From the NCBI GenBank assembly GCA_902702965.1, contig CACRXP010000400.1, positions 210,292-274,291 of the forward strand: a stretch of DNA of 64,000 nt, in the 5' to 3' direction. Position 1 is the stretch's first letter. Each line of letters opens with the position of its first letter. The stretch comes from Spirometra erinaceieuropaei (Eukaryota; Platyhelminthes; Cestoda; Diphyllobothriidea; Diphyllobothriidae). The notes beneath the pieces were generated by a model that was given only the letters and a program-made list of their open reading frames with translations, was not told the DNA's origin and made no database searches. A program made the position numbers and the translations under genes. Below are positions 25,310-36,927 of this stretch, piece after piece.

Positions 25310-25486
25310 ACACTTTATCAATATATCGACCCGAACTGCATACTAGCTCTGATCTTTAATAACATGTTTGTTCCGGATACCGCCTCTACCGAACTTTCGG
25401 AATTCAATAAAACCTCCTTTGTAGGTTTGCAGTTTCGTTGTGTTGCCAATCGACACTACTCGTTGTATACTTTGTCTATTCAGTAG
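25310..25486 (+). pseudogene. Conserved C-terminal ORF fragment, unit copy 2
   Basis: Partner of 11,945-12,117. TSFVGLQFRCVANRHYSLY is in frame and the stop (25,484-25,486) is at the equivalent position. Upstream the two copies differ by a frame change (FINxSTR is readable in copy 1 only in frame), so at least one copy is broken. Role unknown. Confidence 0.35.
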
Positions 25487-25499
25487 TTACCAGCGGAAG

Positions 25500-27400
25500 G
25501 TTCTTCGGGGTCAGATGGTGAACATTATGCACTTTAAGTCACCTATTGAACGAGCGCCCAACATGGCAGCTCCAAAACGGATGGGAGCTGCGTGGTGAGA
25601 TCCCGGAGACTGTTCAAGGAAAAAAAACGTTTTAGCTCTGAAATAATATCGTCATTGTCTTGTTGTTTCACAATCTCCATGAATCCTACCATACACGTGA
25701 GTCGACGAAAGGGGTTAGGAATGCCCATCATCTGTAGTATTATAGGACACAATTGCTGTAAACCCACATAAAGCATGATTGACATCCAGCGAACTAATCG
25801 CTGTGATAAGAAGACAGCATACTTAGCTGAATGTCTACTCCTTTTTTATTGCTACACATAAGATTTGCAAACTTCTGGTCCATGCTCTCCGGTGTACACT
25901 GTACGGGAAGACTCACTGAGGGCATTAAATGTTTCCTGCCAGCAATCCAAAAAACATGTTTGACACCCTAACCAATGGATAAAACGGATAAACACAAAGT
26001 CACAAAGTCACGTTTTCTGTCACTTGGTCCGTTTGCTAAGCGTGACAGTCAATTCAAACATAAGGAAAATTGTGCTCTTGCATTCGATAGAACTCGTCCC
26101 AAATATTGGACAGTTCAGAAAACTAAACTAATTCAAAATAGCAGTTATAATTATGCCTTTGGTGAAAGTGTTCTACCCAAATATTTTAAGTTGTCTAGAG
26201 GTGTACACATGGCACCGCCAACTAACGGTTGAACATTCAATTAGTTATTTGACATAGCATCTTATTAGAAGCGTGTCCATCGGTCGTCTATAATCAGTGA
26301 GCGTTTACTAATTGTGATTGCATCTGAACCCTAAATAAGAAAGAACGAAGACTGTAATAACGCGCGCGTTGTTGCGGATCACTCGTTAACTTGTAAGCAT
26401 GATGTGTTTGTTAAGCACAAACCTAGCGTCTGCTTAGAAAGGTCATGCTCTGCATAATAATGACTACCTGACGTTTAGACTGGTCGCCTCTGATGGTACT
26501 GTCGACATTGGGGATTTATTACAGACTATTATTTAGACCAACCAAGCACGGAAATACCGGCGGTGGCGCTGGCAGTTAAACGACTAAAACTCAGCTTTTA
26601 GCCTGTATGTTGTTTTATTCAGGTCAATGCCACTAACATGTGCGCTTTATATCTTGATCCATGAGTTCGCAAAACGTATTTCTAACAATATGAATGACAT
26701 AGCTATTCAGCAAATGTTGCTATCACTTTATCCTATACGATGCTCATAGCAAAGGCATCTCATATTTCTGCAGTTGATGGGCATCATACGATGTGCTTCA
26801 TCGAGATTATGAAGCATGAATTCAATAGCAGACTAGTTTTAATCCCACCATATTTTTATTCTTACAGTCTCCAGGATATGGACTCTTGGCTCCCAACAAC
26901 ATTCGATCTGGTTTGTTGACCGCCTGTTCAAACAACGTATAACCATACAAAATTGTCTGTCAATTACCTGGTTATAAACGTTCGATACACATTATAATGT
27001 AATGAGAAGTGTTGATGAACCTTTCAACCAAAAGACGTGTAGCATGAAGGCTGTGATATCTTTCGTGTCGTTTTTGCCTACCTGCTCTATTTAAAAGTAA
27101 CGTGAAGCTTGGTCGGTTTAACTTTGATGTTGCTGTCGGCATCTTGGACTTAGAAAGGACTATTTGTGAAGCTCAGGTGATAGTACTGGAAGGTTTTCTA
27201 AAATCTTAGTAAAGACGGCTTTGATGATACTGTCGGCATTGTTGATATATTGCAATCTGTTTGTGAGGTTAATCAAGCGCTGACATATTGTCGGTGTTGC
27301 AGACAATAAGACAACTTGCGCGCACCTCTCAGCTTGCACAGTGTTTTATCTAGGTCACTGCCACTGAAATTGACGACTGAAATCATGGACCAGCAGTTCG
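25500..27400. other. No gene recognised; internal duplication
   Basis: An 85-codon ORF at 25,975-26,232 has no visible domain, and its counterpart in unit copy 1 (12,562) is interrupted early. Positions 26,480-26,690 and 27,215-27,400 resemble each other ('gatgatactgtcggcattg'-type block followed by 'gttttat.taggtca.tgccact'), suggesting an old local duplication of about 730 bp period. Confidence 0.4.
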
Positions 27401-27419
27401 CATGTCTGCCCACCCGAGG

Positions 27420-27690
27420 AGCTTCCAACTTATCACTTGTCGCACATCGGCTTTTCAAATTTTGTATTGCCAATTCTGGCGCGCTATAATCGGTGCGAAG
27501 AGATAGAAATACAGAAGCTAAGATTTGACCCATCCCCATAATAATCGTTCCTCTTGTGTCAAACGTTTCGACTCTGGAATAATATGATAACGTGTTCACT
27601 ATCAACAGTGACTGGGGCCAATCTTTGCTGAAAACTAGGCATTAATAATAACAAAACAGAGCAAATTCCTTTCTCACTCTCTCTCAAAAA
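27420..27690 (+). mobile_element. 5'-truncated copy of the 3.7-6.7 kb LINE
   Basis: Positions 27,430-27,550 match 6,185-6,310 closely (for example 'gagatagaaatacagaagct' against 'gaggtagaaatacggaagct'). This is the last coding segment and 3' UTR of the same LINE family. 5' truncation is the usual product of incomplete target-primed reverse transcription. Confidence 0.8.
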
Positions 27691-27699
27691 TGGAGCTGG

Positions 27700-28700
27700 T
27701 GTCAGACGCCCAAATATTCATGAGTTCTCGCCCTGTTTTATTTCTGGCTCGCGGGATTATCCGCGTGCCCACGAACTTGAGTTTGTGGCCTTCATTCGAA
27801 TTGTGAGAAACGATCTGAGACAGTGGTTCCCATGTCCAAAATGTCTGTTTATGTCTTCTTATTCGCGAGCTAAGCCGCCATCCGGTCTGTCCTGTATAAT
27901 GGCGAGGTCAGTCAAAGAATGGCATCTGACAAACGACGCCAGATTGTTCTCCTGCATCTAGTTGGTTCTTCATTTGCATGACTTTTGTGCGCATGGTAGT
28001 TGACGGACTCTGGACAATACGCAAGTCGAGCACTCCGGCGATATGTTCCGTTGCTTCTGACATAATTTTTTGACAGGGCGAAGAGTGTCAGCTTTTTTGT
28101 GCCTCTACACTGTTTGTTCTCCTAGGGCGCGGGATAAGGCAGTTGCTGAAGATATCATTTGTTTATCCATTCCTTGCCAGTTGGTCCCGAAGATACCATA
28201 GTTCCCTTACTCGTCCTTACGGTTCACTTCATTTTGCGTCTACCCTTTTGAAGATTGCTCGAAAACGGCCGCGTTAATGAGCCATCGCATGGTTACCGTG
28301 ACAGTTAAAAGCTGCATCTTTTTAATCTCCTTTCTGAACACCTTGTAACTGTGTACTCCATTAGGTCTGCATGTGAAGAACACGTCAAGCAATGTCAAAT
28401 CTTCGGCATTTCCTTGTTCTCTTGTGTCCACTGAATTTGGGTGAAAATGCCGTTAAGCGTTTCTTGAAAGTCGGCTGGCCTGCTCCTTTCAACAACAACG
28501 AACCAGCCTTATACATATCGACGAGAAAACACAGGTTCATAGTAGCCGAAGCCGTCCCCGCGTTGAAGAGGCTAGGCTCAATTCCCAGCCAAGGTGGTAC
28601 GCATTTACGCCAACGTGAGACGGGGTGGACCCAGCATTATCGTGAACACCAATCACTGCATTTTTGTTTGATTATAAAACTGTCCATTTGACGCCGCATT
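27700..28700 (-). mobile_element. Penelope-like element: RT end plus GIY-YIG domain
   Basis: On the minus strand at about 28,550-28,400 a frame reads RRYV-stop-GWFVVVE, the PLE RT catalytic region (RYVDDTFVV) with the Asp pair lost. LNGIFTQIQWTQE follows, and, one frame over, LTLLDVFFTCRPNGVHSYKVFRK (compare LxFLDVxxxRxxNGxxxxxVYRK). At about 27,915-27,710 an intact frame reads HYTGQTGWRLSSRIRRHK, then GRELMNIWASD, the GIY-YIG endonuclease typical of the C-terminus of PLEs. Stops and one frameshift make it inactive. Confidence 0.75.
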
Positions 28701-28892
28701 CTCACAGTCTCAGACGGTAGGGCTCAGACTAGTGCGCGAACTGTCCCGGAGATCGCTTGTTCATCTTCTGTTCAACAAGAACTCTGGGATACGCAAATTA
28801 GCTTTCATCCATGATCACTAATTTTATTTCAAATGCCATTACATTATTTGTTCATTCGGGTATTTATTGTATTCGCGGTTTTTTGCAAGTTA

Positions 28893-29820
28893 TTACAACA
28901 TACACGCTGATGCAGGTAATATAACGCAAAGTCGACGGTCATATAAACTATTATGACAGGTCGACAATAAATGCATTTTGTGTAGTCTTGAAAAAGTAGC
29001 CACGGTAGCTGGGACAAGAGCTTTATTAACCTGACCTTTTGGCTTGCTGCTCGAACCCATCATCAGAGACAAAAGCATATACGGGTAGTTAATGCACAAA
29101 AGACTGCAGTATTCATAGGATGCAGTTGCCATGCTCCCGCCTACCTATGAATGTTCACGGCTCCCCCTTCATCAAGGATCGTTGCTCTTGGTGTGCTAAT
29201 TGCTTGATGACCGACCTTCGCGTCGTCAGTTGCTGCAAATTCATCCGATGTGTTGGCTGTTGGTGTGATGATTTCTCGCCAATCGGACACATCGACCCTG
29301 GCGTTGAGAACACTGTTTGCCTGTTCGTTCCCCGTAAGGCTAATTAGTCCGCCTAGGCGAATTCTCAGCACTGACTATGGAAGTGGGAGGTCAGTGCACT
29401 TTTTAATGAACTGGGGACCAGTAAACCATGATTCAAGCAGCTCCCGGCAAGAGCGGGTGTCACTTTTGCGAGACTTTCGGCCTCGTCCAATTTGAATGCG
29501 GGGCCGGATCTCGTCGAATGACCCGCAGCGTGAGAGCTGGAGTCACTTCTCCGCACCGCTACAGCGTATTCGGCCATTCGATTTCGGAGCAGTCTTCCGG
29601 TTTCTCCGACGTAGCTGCTTTGTCCGCAACTGCACCAAATCCGATAATCGACTCCAGACATTTCTGGCAGTGGCAGCGGGTATTTCGGTTTCATTACCAG
29701 ACGCCTGATGGTCGCCTCCGGTCTGTGTGCAACTACAACTCCAAGTGGTGCGAGAAGGCGACCGATAGCTTCCGAAAAGTTCTTGACATATGGAAGCGCT
29801 CGATATATTAACAGAGAACA
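28893..29820 (-). mobile_element. Penelope-like element: GIY-YIG end and 3' UTR
   Basis: A minus-strand frame from about 29,818 reads LPYVKNFSEAIGRLLAPLGV, then DYRIWCSCGQSSYVGETGRLL at about 29,630, then HSTRSGPAFKLDEAE. The WCSCGQSxYVGETGR segment is the cysteine-bearing GIY-YIG motif of a common flatworm PLE/RT lineage. The frame degenerates after 29,480. Downstream (about 29,066-29,030) lies a hammerhead-like 3' motif. It is a different PLE family from the neighbour at 27.7-28.7 kb. Confidence 0.75.
29030..29066 (-). ncRNA. Hammerhead-ribozyme-like motif after PLE (degenerate)
   Basis: Minus strand: CTGATGA, then a GG-TT...AA-CC hairpin, then AAAAGG in place of GAAAC, then a TAATAAAG-type end. 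The first core box is perfect and the second is altered. PLEs are known to carry hammerhead motifs. This one looks inactive. Confidence 0.35.
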
Positions 29821-29947
29821 CCTGCCAATGGCTTATTTGCGCATTATTAGAAAAAGAATGAAAGAGTTCGGTTTCCATCATCAAAACGCATAAGAAAGCC
29901 ATTCGTAAGTGGACAACTTAGTTAAAACTTTTTGTTTGTTAGGGGGC

Positions 29948-30218
29948 GCTCACTGATCGTTCATACGGAACTCACTCGTTCCGTTGTGCCTTATGGACTC
30001 TCTCTCGAGCCCAACCAGCAGCCGCACATCGGCGCATGATATATAGGCAGAATGATATTACCGACAAAGACAAGGGAGACTGGAATGGCCATTTCTGGCT
30101 TATTAGCCGTCGTCAGCCAGCCATACCCAAGCCCGAAGTGTGGAACACCCGAGCCTCGAACTCGCGACCTGTTGGTTTAGAAGTCAACGCCTCTACTTAC
30201 CGGGCCACGAGCCCGTTG
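29948..30218 (-). mobile_element. Full-length tRNA-derived SINE
   Basis: On the minus strand a tRNA-like head (GGCTCGTGGCCCGGTAAGTA as A-box region, GGTCGCGAGTTCGAGG as B box) is followed by a conserved body ('gcccgaagtgtggaacac' complement), a 'ggcacaacggaacgagtgag' block and a tail. It is the same family as 58,856-59,135 and the truncated copy at 15,056. Pol III transcription is expected from internal promoters in an intact copy. Confidence 0.8.
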
Positions 30219-30399
30219 CCCTGTCGGTTTTTGTTTGCTCAAACATATGTTAATCGCAGTCTGTCGCTCTGAATAAGCATTTGCTTTTGTGATGAGGTCT
30301 TATTTTTAGACAAGCCTACAAAATCGGCCCAGGTGGTCATATGCGGGAAGAACTTTCCATGACAGCACACTATATCGACACCAATTTTCAAGAACGGTC

Positions 30400-30960
30400 A
30401 ACGCCTGATGGTTTTAGTGGCCATCGCATTATGAGAGCGATGGGTCTGGAGTTCGACAGCCGAGACGATAAATAGCAAGATGTTCATCTACATTGTAAAT
30501 GCTGCCTACAGCTAAGATGACATTCAGCGTCATCAAATGGACACCGTAATATTGCAGGATAATGCCCCTGTCCACCGCTAAGTCTAGGTATGTTTCCAAT
30601 TATGCTTACAAATATAATCTAATATTTTAGACCACAGCCAGCCTTTCCGCTTGCGGCTTTCGAAGCATCTTTTTTCCCACTATCATCCCGGACCTAAATC
30701 CCGTCGTATATCTTTTGGCACTTATTTAAAGAAATTGGGACAAGGCAAGAAAACATCTTTATATCGAGCAAAAGTTGATTTATCGCTTAATAATTACATA
30801 GACCAAACTACCTGGGAATTCTATATGCCGTCTCGCGTTACGGCAAAGCTAAAGGACAATAGAAAAAGCGCTGATATGTTGTACTTACTTCTAATATGTA
30901 TCATTTTGTCTTTTTGTGACGTTGGAGGAGCCACACTTGAGGTTGAGGATGGACTTTGAG
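30400..30960 (+). mobile_element. Tc1/mariner-like transposase relic, copy 2
   Basis: MDTVILQDNAPVHR at about 30,537-30,575 is a textbook Tc1/mariner catalytic segment. IIPDLNPVVYLLALI at about 30,683 matches SPDLNPIExLW, although the acidic residue after Pro-Val is lost. The region closes with WEFYMPSRVTAKLKDNR at about 30,810. It is interrupted by stops and frame changes. Paralogue of 20,590-21,440. Confidence 0.75.
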
Positions 30961-32039
30961 CTAGCAAGGTGATGGTTAGGGCTGTGGTTACGTTACAGTA
31001 GTAGGGAGTACTGCAATCATTACCGATATACTTGTCGAGGAATTTGTCTAACTCAACACACAAAAAGGAAATCGTTCTTAATTTGTTGCCCTACATATGA
31101 AACTGTTTGATATATTTGGTTGAACCGGCAGATTTCTACTCACACCCCTGGCTCGTTTCGTGAAGTGCCAGCCAAAATTAATGCTCTGCCAGTTAAGCTT
31201 ACAAACATGCTGTTATCCCGAACGTGCTGCCTTCTCAAATGAACATTGTAACTATAATTTAAATGTTCATGTCCTAGCACACAGCATAAGGATTATCAAT
31301 ATGATAGCGAAAATTTCCCGAACTGCCTACGGAATATCCAGTTGTTATTCCCTTTATGATGTTGGCAAACAACTAAGTTTCTTTCCCTTCAAACGCATCA
31401 ACTAATGAAATAAGCCATATGAACATTTTTTGCGAAACTAACCATTGAACGAAATAAGGAAAGGAGAATAATAAAAACCTACCGAATTTAAAAATTACAA
31501 ATCCGATTTATGCCCTGAGATGCGACATCTGTAATCTAACTAGTTTACGACCTCATAAAACCAGCATATATTCGTCACTTTGACGTGTTGTACTTTGTAA
31601 TGATAGATAGGAAAAAATCCTTTTTGTGTTCCTTTCAATTTGCACAACGCAATATCCGATCTGTGTTGCCTACGGAACTTATTAAAAGTAGCATGATAAA
31701 GAACATTGATAGCAAACGTATTTGCAATGAGAAGCAACCAGATGGACCAATAAGCGATGCTCGCCAAGTGCTCTTCTGAGATATTCCGTGGGAGTTTTCG
31801 CAAACTTTTCTTTTTGCTAAACATGGTAACCGGTTGTAGATTATATCCATCACACAATCTGAGCTTCAGACGAACTTTACTTCCAGAAGTATTCTAAAAA
31901 ACTTTCATATTAAACATGTAAGCAACATCCGGAATCCACTAAGCACACTATTTCATGGAACATGTAAGTATGCATGCTTTTCGAGCGAGCTAATTTATGG
32001 CATGCTAATAAACATGGGCAGTTATAGGCCATGCGAAAG

Positions 32040-32628
32040 TTAAAAAATACAAAAATTTTCAGTCGTAGTAAGATATTAAGGTTGACGTTGCCGTAGGAAG
32101 TTATCTTCACAGCAGTTTGCGACGTTTCATTCGTTAGAACGGCTACGTGGTTTACACCACAAAATAAATAATCGTCAGGGAAAGATGACCTACAAAGCAT
32201 CCACACGACCGACAAAGCAGTAATGTGCATTTCCAGGTGCAGAAATGATGGATATTCTGCCATAAATATGTGTCTGTGGTAAATATTTCGGTTTACAGTG
32301 GCAGATATAGAACTGTTATATTTTGGAAAGTCACAATTTTCCCAATGCACCGAGAAGACACTAGCCGCAGGATGTGTTCGTTCCAGTCGATCCGATGCGC
32401 AAATCGTTCAAACGAATTTCGGCGAACAATAATGTAAAGAAATATTTTCGAATCTTGAATTAGGACTTCACACGCGTGCTCCCTTCGTCAAACCTCATAG
32501 TTTCAAAACTGCCAGTGAATCGACTACCCGGGCCGAGTCTAAGGTGATACGGTTGATCTGACCTGATAAGTAGCATTTGTTGAGGCAGGTACATATTGTA
32601 CGTATTGACCCGTCACCTTTCCTATATC
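32040..32628 (-). pseudogene. Family S gene copy E (inverted, decayed)
   Basis: On the minus strand exon 2 begins after a polypyrimidine-CAG at 32,628 and reads RFTGSFETMRFDEGST, then VKS followed by a TAA, then FAEIRLND. Exon 3 reads NIYHRHIFMAEYPSF and VVWMLCRSSFPDDYLFC, matching AYRGQIPMSDDPSF and LMLMLLKSALPYGC of copy C. Copy E keeps the segment deleted in copy A, which shows that the longer exon 3 is ancestral. Premature stop and lost cysteines make it a pseudogene. Confidence 0.6.
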
Positions 32629-32699
32629 CTGAAGCTGAAAGGGGCAGAAATGATTTAAATTTCCTAAGAGTATAATGATATAGAATAAACTGAACTCCG

Positions 32700-35400
32700 C
32701 CGAATTTTTGCATCTGAAACTTCAAACTGTGCTACCGGCCACCAATGCATGCTTTGGAAACACTGCTGCACCGTCGGATATCCATGATGCATTCATAGTG
32801 TGTATTTAAGGGTAATAGGCAATGTGCTTGATGACCCTATTGAAAACTGCACACACAATGTACATATTAAATGCACGTCTTACTAAAATTTTGCCAGTAA
32901 CATATTTGTTTACGGAATTCGTTTTTATAGTGCGGGACTAAGAAGGATGCGGCAGGCCGTCATTTCAATGTACACATGAAATTGTAAGTGCACCTATATA
33001 CAATCAGCATAAGGTGCAGTGATTTCCGTAGTTTGGTAGAAATAATTTTATTAAACGCCAGGGCTGTGCTACATAGGGATGACATCAAGAAATAAAATGT
33101 ATGGCTGGCCGAAGATTATGCTGCAATGAGAGTCGCACTAATACATTCTTCATCCTGAAGGTGGTAGAATGTTGCCTTTTTCATTATAAAATTATGTACA
33201 TCTGTCAACAGGCGCCGCGGTTAACTGAATAGATTCATAAGGTCAGTACATAACGGAACTAATGAAAGCCGATGAAAAAATCTAATGTGTATTAGTAAAT
33301 AACCTGAAGAGGTATTCTATTCCGAAAGCCTATCCCTTTGACGTCATTGTCGACGAAACCAAGGAAAAACTATTCGAAGCAAAGCACTGCATCTAAATCA
33401 ATGTCTATGCAAAAGATCGCGAAATTTTCGAGAAACTTTTGTAGATGTGGTATACAGTGTATTTAATTTTGGATAGTGTACCATACTTAGCAATATATTT
33501 TTTGGCGAACTTCTTCTATAATTAAACAAAAAGACAAATTGCAAACTGTAGTATCATCGTTGTTCTCGGCGCTAGTTTCCTAACTTTCATTTTTTATACA
33601 CACTGAACACAACCTGGTTCATTGGTCAATGAAAGTCTCTTTATTACTAATCTTCTCTTTCATACGGCTTTTATGGGTTTCGCGTGCAATGATTAACGAT
33701 ATTATGTCGTACAACCATCAGGACATACGAAATAAAATGACTTCCACCTATCATCATTAATTATGGCAAGGAAAGAAAAAACAGTGTTAGCTTTGTTGGG
33801 TCTTGTTTAGATAAACACTCGCAACCAGGCATATGTCAAACCTCTTGCACAGATAGAGCTTTTTGAGTCATATATCAGGAGTCCCTTGACTTTATTATAT
33901 CAGTAGACATACATGTGTGCATTTTTTACTCATTCCCTCCCAATAAAACATGTTTTGCCTTTAGATGTTTCAAGAGAAAAACGGATACGAAAGTGCAGTC
34001 TTTAATGGGTGCCGTCGGTTTTGACATGAGGCAGAAGTAGCCGCCTTCAGTATGCACAATCTCGATGCCAAACTTACATTACAGAAGGCGTTCAGTTGCC
34101 TAACATAGCACTAATAATTCGGTCTTTGTTAAAGATGCCCAAATAAATGCATCAGGAATTTTATATGTGTGCACATTTAATTGCCAGATGCTTGTTTCAC
34201 AGTAAATACGTCGATAATATGTGACACTACTAATGTGTATAATGCACTTTGCTTAGTATTTGACATGTTATAATCTTTCGATGAAAGCTCTCACTGGGTT
34301 TTGTCAATGAGTGCACATACGATCCATTGACCACAGTTCGTTACACTCATATGACACAATGATAAGCTTATAGACATTCTGCTTATTATGATATGTCCTC
34401 ATTAGATACGATATCAAGCAAAGATTGCAATGAATGCCATACATGTTTCCATATTTTACTTAGCATCTGCAACGCATACTTTTCGCAGTTGGTGGTCCTC
34501 CCACGATGTGTGTCATCGGGATTGTGAAATATAAAGCCATTAGCAATATGGTTTCATCGTTAGCACATTTTTATTTGAACTGTCTCCGTGAAATGGCTCT
34601 TTCGTTTCTATCAGCCTCCGGTCAGTCAAGATGACCACGCGCTCAATCGGTGTATTGCCATGCAGAAGTGTCAGCTAACTCGCTATAACGTGCCTACTTA
34701 TAACTTTTGAATAGACAAAGTGGCGTAACGTTCACGTTTCAATTTAAGGCGTGTCCTCAAGTATTTGAATCCCTGATGTTTCATGCATACAATAGAGGAG
34801 ATCCGTATGGACCCCGAAAATTCGGCCGAGGCCGCGTGTGAAACATATATGCAGCTTCAGTTAAAATGAACTAGACATTGTCGTTTTCAACAGTCGTACC
34901 CAACTGTCGAGCACACCAGAAAATTATAGACTTTGAAAACTCCGATTGCGCAAGCAAGCGGCAGAAAAAGTGACAGAAACTGCGCTTGATTTTTTAGTAA
35001 ATGGCATTCTCAGAGCACAAACAAGAAGGCCTGCCTAAAATTTTAACGTAACCATTAAGAAAGCATGCCAGCTTTTGAAAGACCTTCTGGTCAACCGCAT
35101 GAGAAACTCGTACTTTGTAAAAATGATTGCTTATATAGCATACAATGTGCCAGTAATTAAAAAAAATTCAAAATTTAATTATATTTCAGGAAAACCTGCA
35201 TGTAATATTCATTATTTTGCCACGTTGCTGGAACATTGCGTCTTATATTTTAATTTCATACTTGGTTAAAACGTATAATTTGCTTGTAAAAAAAGTGTCT
35301 AATCGTCAGATTTTTAAATAACGTAAAAAAGACTTCCATGAAACGGCATGTCTCTGCGTTTACCACTGCGGCTTGTAAAGTTAGCAATAGGGCTTAAATT
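32700..35400. other. No gene recognised
   Basis: AT-rich with short ORFs only. Positions 34,400-34,720 are the right end of the unit copy described above. A 64-codon ORF at 35,075 shows no domain or conserved partner. Confidence 0.4.
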
Positions 35401-35665
35401 CACTGCTACATTTTATGAAACGCAAGAAGTCTTCTCTTAAGATCGTTACAAATGTCTGGTTTTCCGTAAGTGGACAATTGACGACATGTACATTGGAACA
35501 TCGAATGCAAGTGTAACGAATCTATAAACGAAAATTCTATCTGCTGTTCTGATTCTGCAAACGAAATTTCTTCCTGTTCCTTTTCATTTCCAGTCTTGCA
35601 ACGTCAGTCCATGATTACGCTACAAGCCCTATAACTGTCGCTTTGTCCTGTTGCTGCTGCTACCT

Positions 35666-35697
35666 CTGACGATGGACTCCTGCACCAGTCAGAAAAC
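35666..35697 (+). ncRNA. Hammerhead-ribozyme-like motif, PLE 3' end remnant
   Basis: CTGACGA, then GACT-loop-AGTC (four perfect pairs), then A and GAAAAC, then CAATAAAC. The two core boxes have the hammerhead spacing. No GIY-YIG coding is visible just upstream, so this may be an isolated element end. Confidence 0.4.
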
Positions 35698-35814
35698 TTG
35701 TGACAATAAACCAAATGTTTATATGCTCGACCTATCTCCTCCTTAACTGATACACACAACGGTAACACGAATTTCGCCTTAACCCTGTTAACTTATGCTG
35801 CGATTTAAACCGTT

Positions 35815-36170
35815 TGGATTAAACAAGCAAGGGTGTTACAATTCTTAGTAAATAACAAAATGGCCTGTTTACCAATTAATCTTATACTTATTCTTCCCTC
35901 CCTTCGCTTTCTCTTATTTCAGCTGACATCTGCGCGAATATTAAACGTATCACTGGCCATTTTGTTGCATTACTGCACGCGGGTGCCAATCTGCACGCTC
36001 ACGAAGACTCCTCTGTTTTCTTAAAACTACATTTAACCTATGATTATGCCTTCTCACCTTTCCGTATAGCAACAAGAGAGAAACATATATAAAATGTACG
36101 TTGATCAACAGTTACCGCGCCGCACGTTGTCTCACCATTTCTCCTTAAGTCTTGCTCTGTTTAAGTAATT
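35815..36170 (+). mobile_element. LINE fragment (duplicated)
   Basis: Positions 35,815-36,030 are repeated at 36,368-36,580 with about 92% identity. The tail (36,100-36,160, VSPFLLKSCS) matches GVSPFLLKSC of the 3.7-kb LINE. The open frame NNKMACLPINLIL belongs to the endonuclease side. Truncated at both ends. Confidence 0.6.
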
Positions 36171-36367
36171 CATAATGACAAAACTGTAATGAAACTGACC
36201 CTTATTTTCACATTTACGTTAACATCAATTATAGCGATCTGCCATCAGTATCCTTAGATAGAGCTGTTAACATGTGCACAGGGAGTCCAACATTTCTGAA
36301 ACGTGATGTACATTAAGAGATACTCCTAGTTTTAACTATTCTCTATCATTACTGTCAAATATTTCGT

Positions 36368-36760
36368 CCGTTTGGATTCAACAAGCAAGGTCTAAGGGTG
36401 TTGCAATTCTTAGTAAATAACAAAATGGCCTGTTTACCAATCAGTCTTATACTTAATCTTCCCTCCCTTCGCTTTCTCTTATTTCGGCTGAAATCTGCGC
36501 GAATATTAAATGTATTACTGGTCATTGTGTTGCATTATTGCACGCGGGCGCCAATTTGTACGCTCACGAAGACTCCTCTGGTTTCTGAAATCTTCCGTTA
36601 CCCCTCAAGCTGGCTGAAAGGATTGCCTTAGGTATTGTAAAACCGTTCTCTGCCAGTCTTTCCGACCCTTTATCGTTTGCATATACGACAAACCGTAGTA
36701 CCATAGATGCATTAGCTATACGTTTTATAATGAATTTGTTCTTTTTCATTTTCACTCATT
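36368..36760 (+). mobile_element. LINE RT fragment, second copy of the duplication
   Basis: After the duplicated block the frame reads KLAERIALGIV, then SDPLSFAYTTNRSTIDALA, which is the KLAERxV ... DxLQFAYrxxRSTxDA RT motif pair. It follows directly on endonuclease-side sequence, so an internal deletion has joined the two. The catalytic region is absent. Confidence 0.65.
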
Positions 36761-36927
36761 AGAACGAATTTGATATTTTGCTCTTATCCACTTGTTCGAA
36801 AAACAAAAGCATCGCATGTTTATGCAAGTTAACATTCATTGGTTCATTGCACATCGCCATTTGCATTTCTGGTATTTAAAATTACTTAAGATGTTCGTTT
36901 CGAAATATCGTTTACTACACTGAATGC

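Larger units (their letters stand above)
20900..27050. repeat. Ancient unit, longest copy (copy 2)
   Basis: Left part (20,900-22,760) is clearly related to 30,350-31,790 through the transposase relic, 'gtgatggttagggctg' and 'tgagatgcgacatctgtaat'. The central part (22,620-25,980) is related to 8,360-12,600. The right part (26,690-27,000) is related to 34,400-34,720. The unit therefore spans roughly 6 kb and carries the transposase relic, the family S gene, a GTA microsatellite and the TSFVGL ORF. A stretch at about 21,480-21,850 is absent from the 30-kb copy. Confidence 0.7.
30350..34750. repeat. Ancient unit, copy 3, with inverted gene
   Basis: Positions 30,350-31,790 match 20,900-22,760 and positions 34,400-34,720 match 26,690-27,000 in the same orientation. 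The family S gene between them (32.0-32.63 kb) is on the opposite strand to that of copy 2. The unit is shorter here. A stretch equivalent to about 21,480-21,850 is missing. Confidence 0.6.

Noticed and set aside
31910..32350. 146-codon minus-strand ORF as an independent gene
   Set aside because: Its central part is exon 3 of family S copy E, and the rest is read-through. Exon 2 of the same copy carries a stop.
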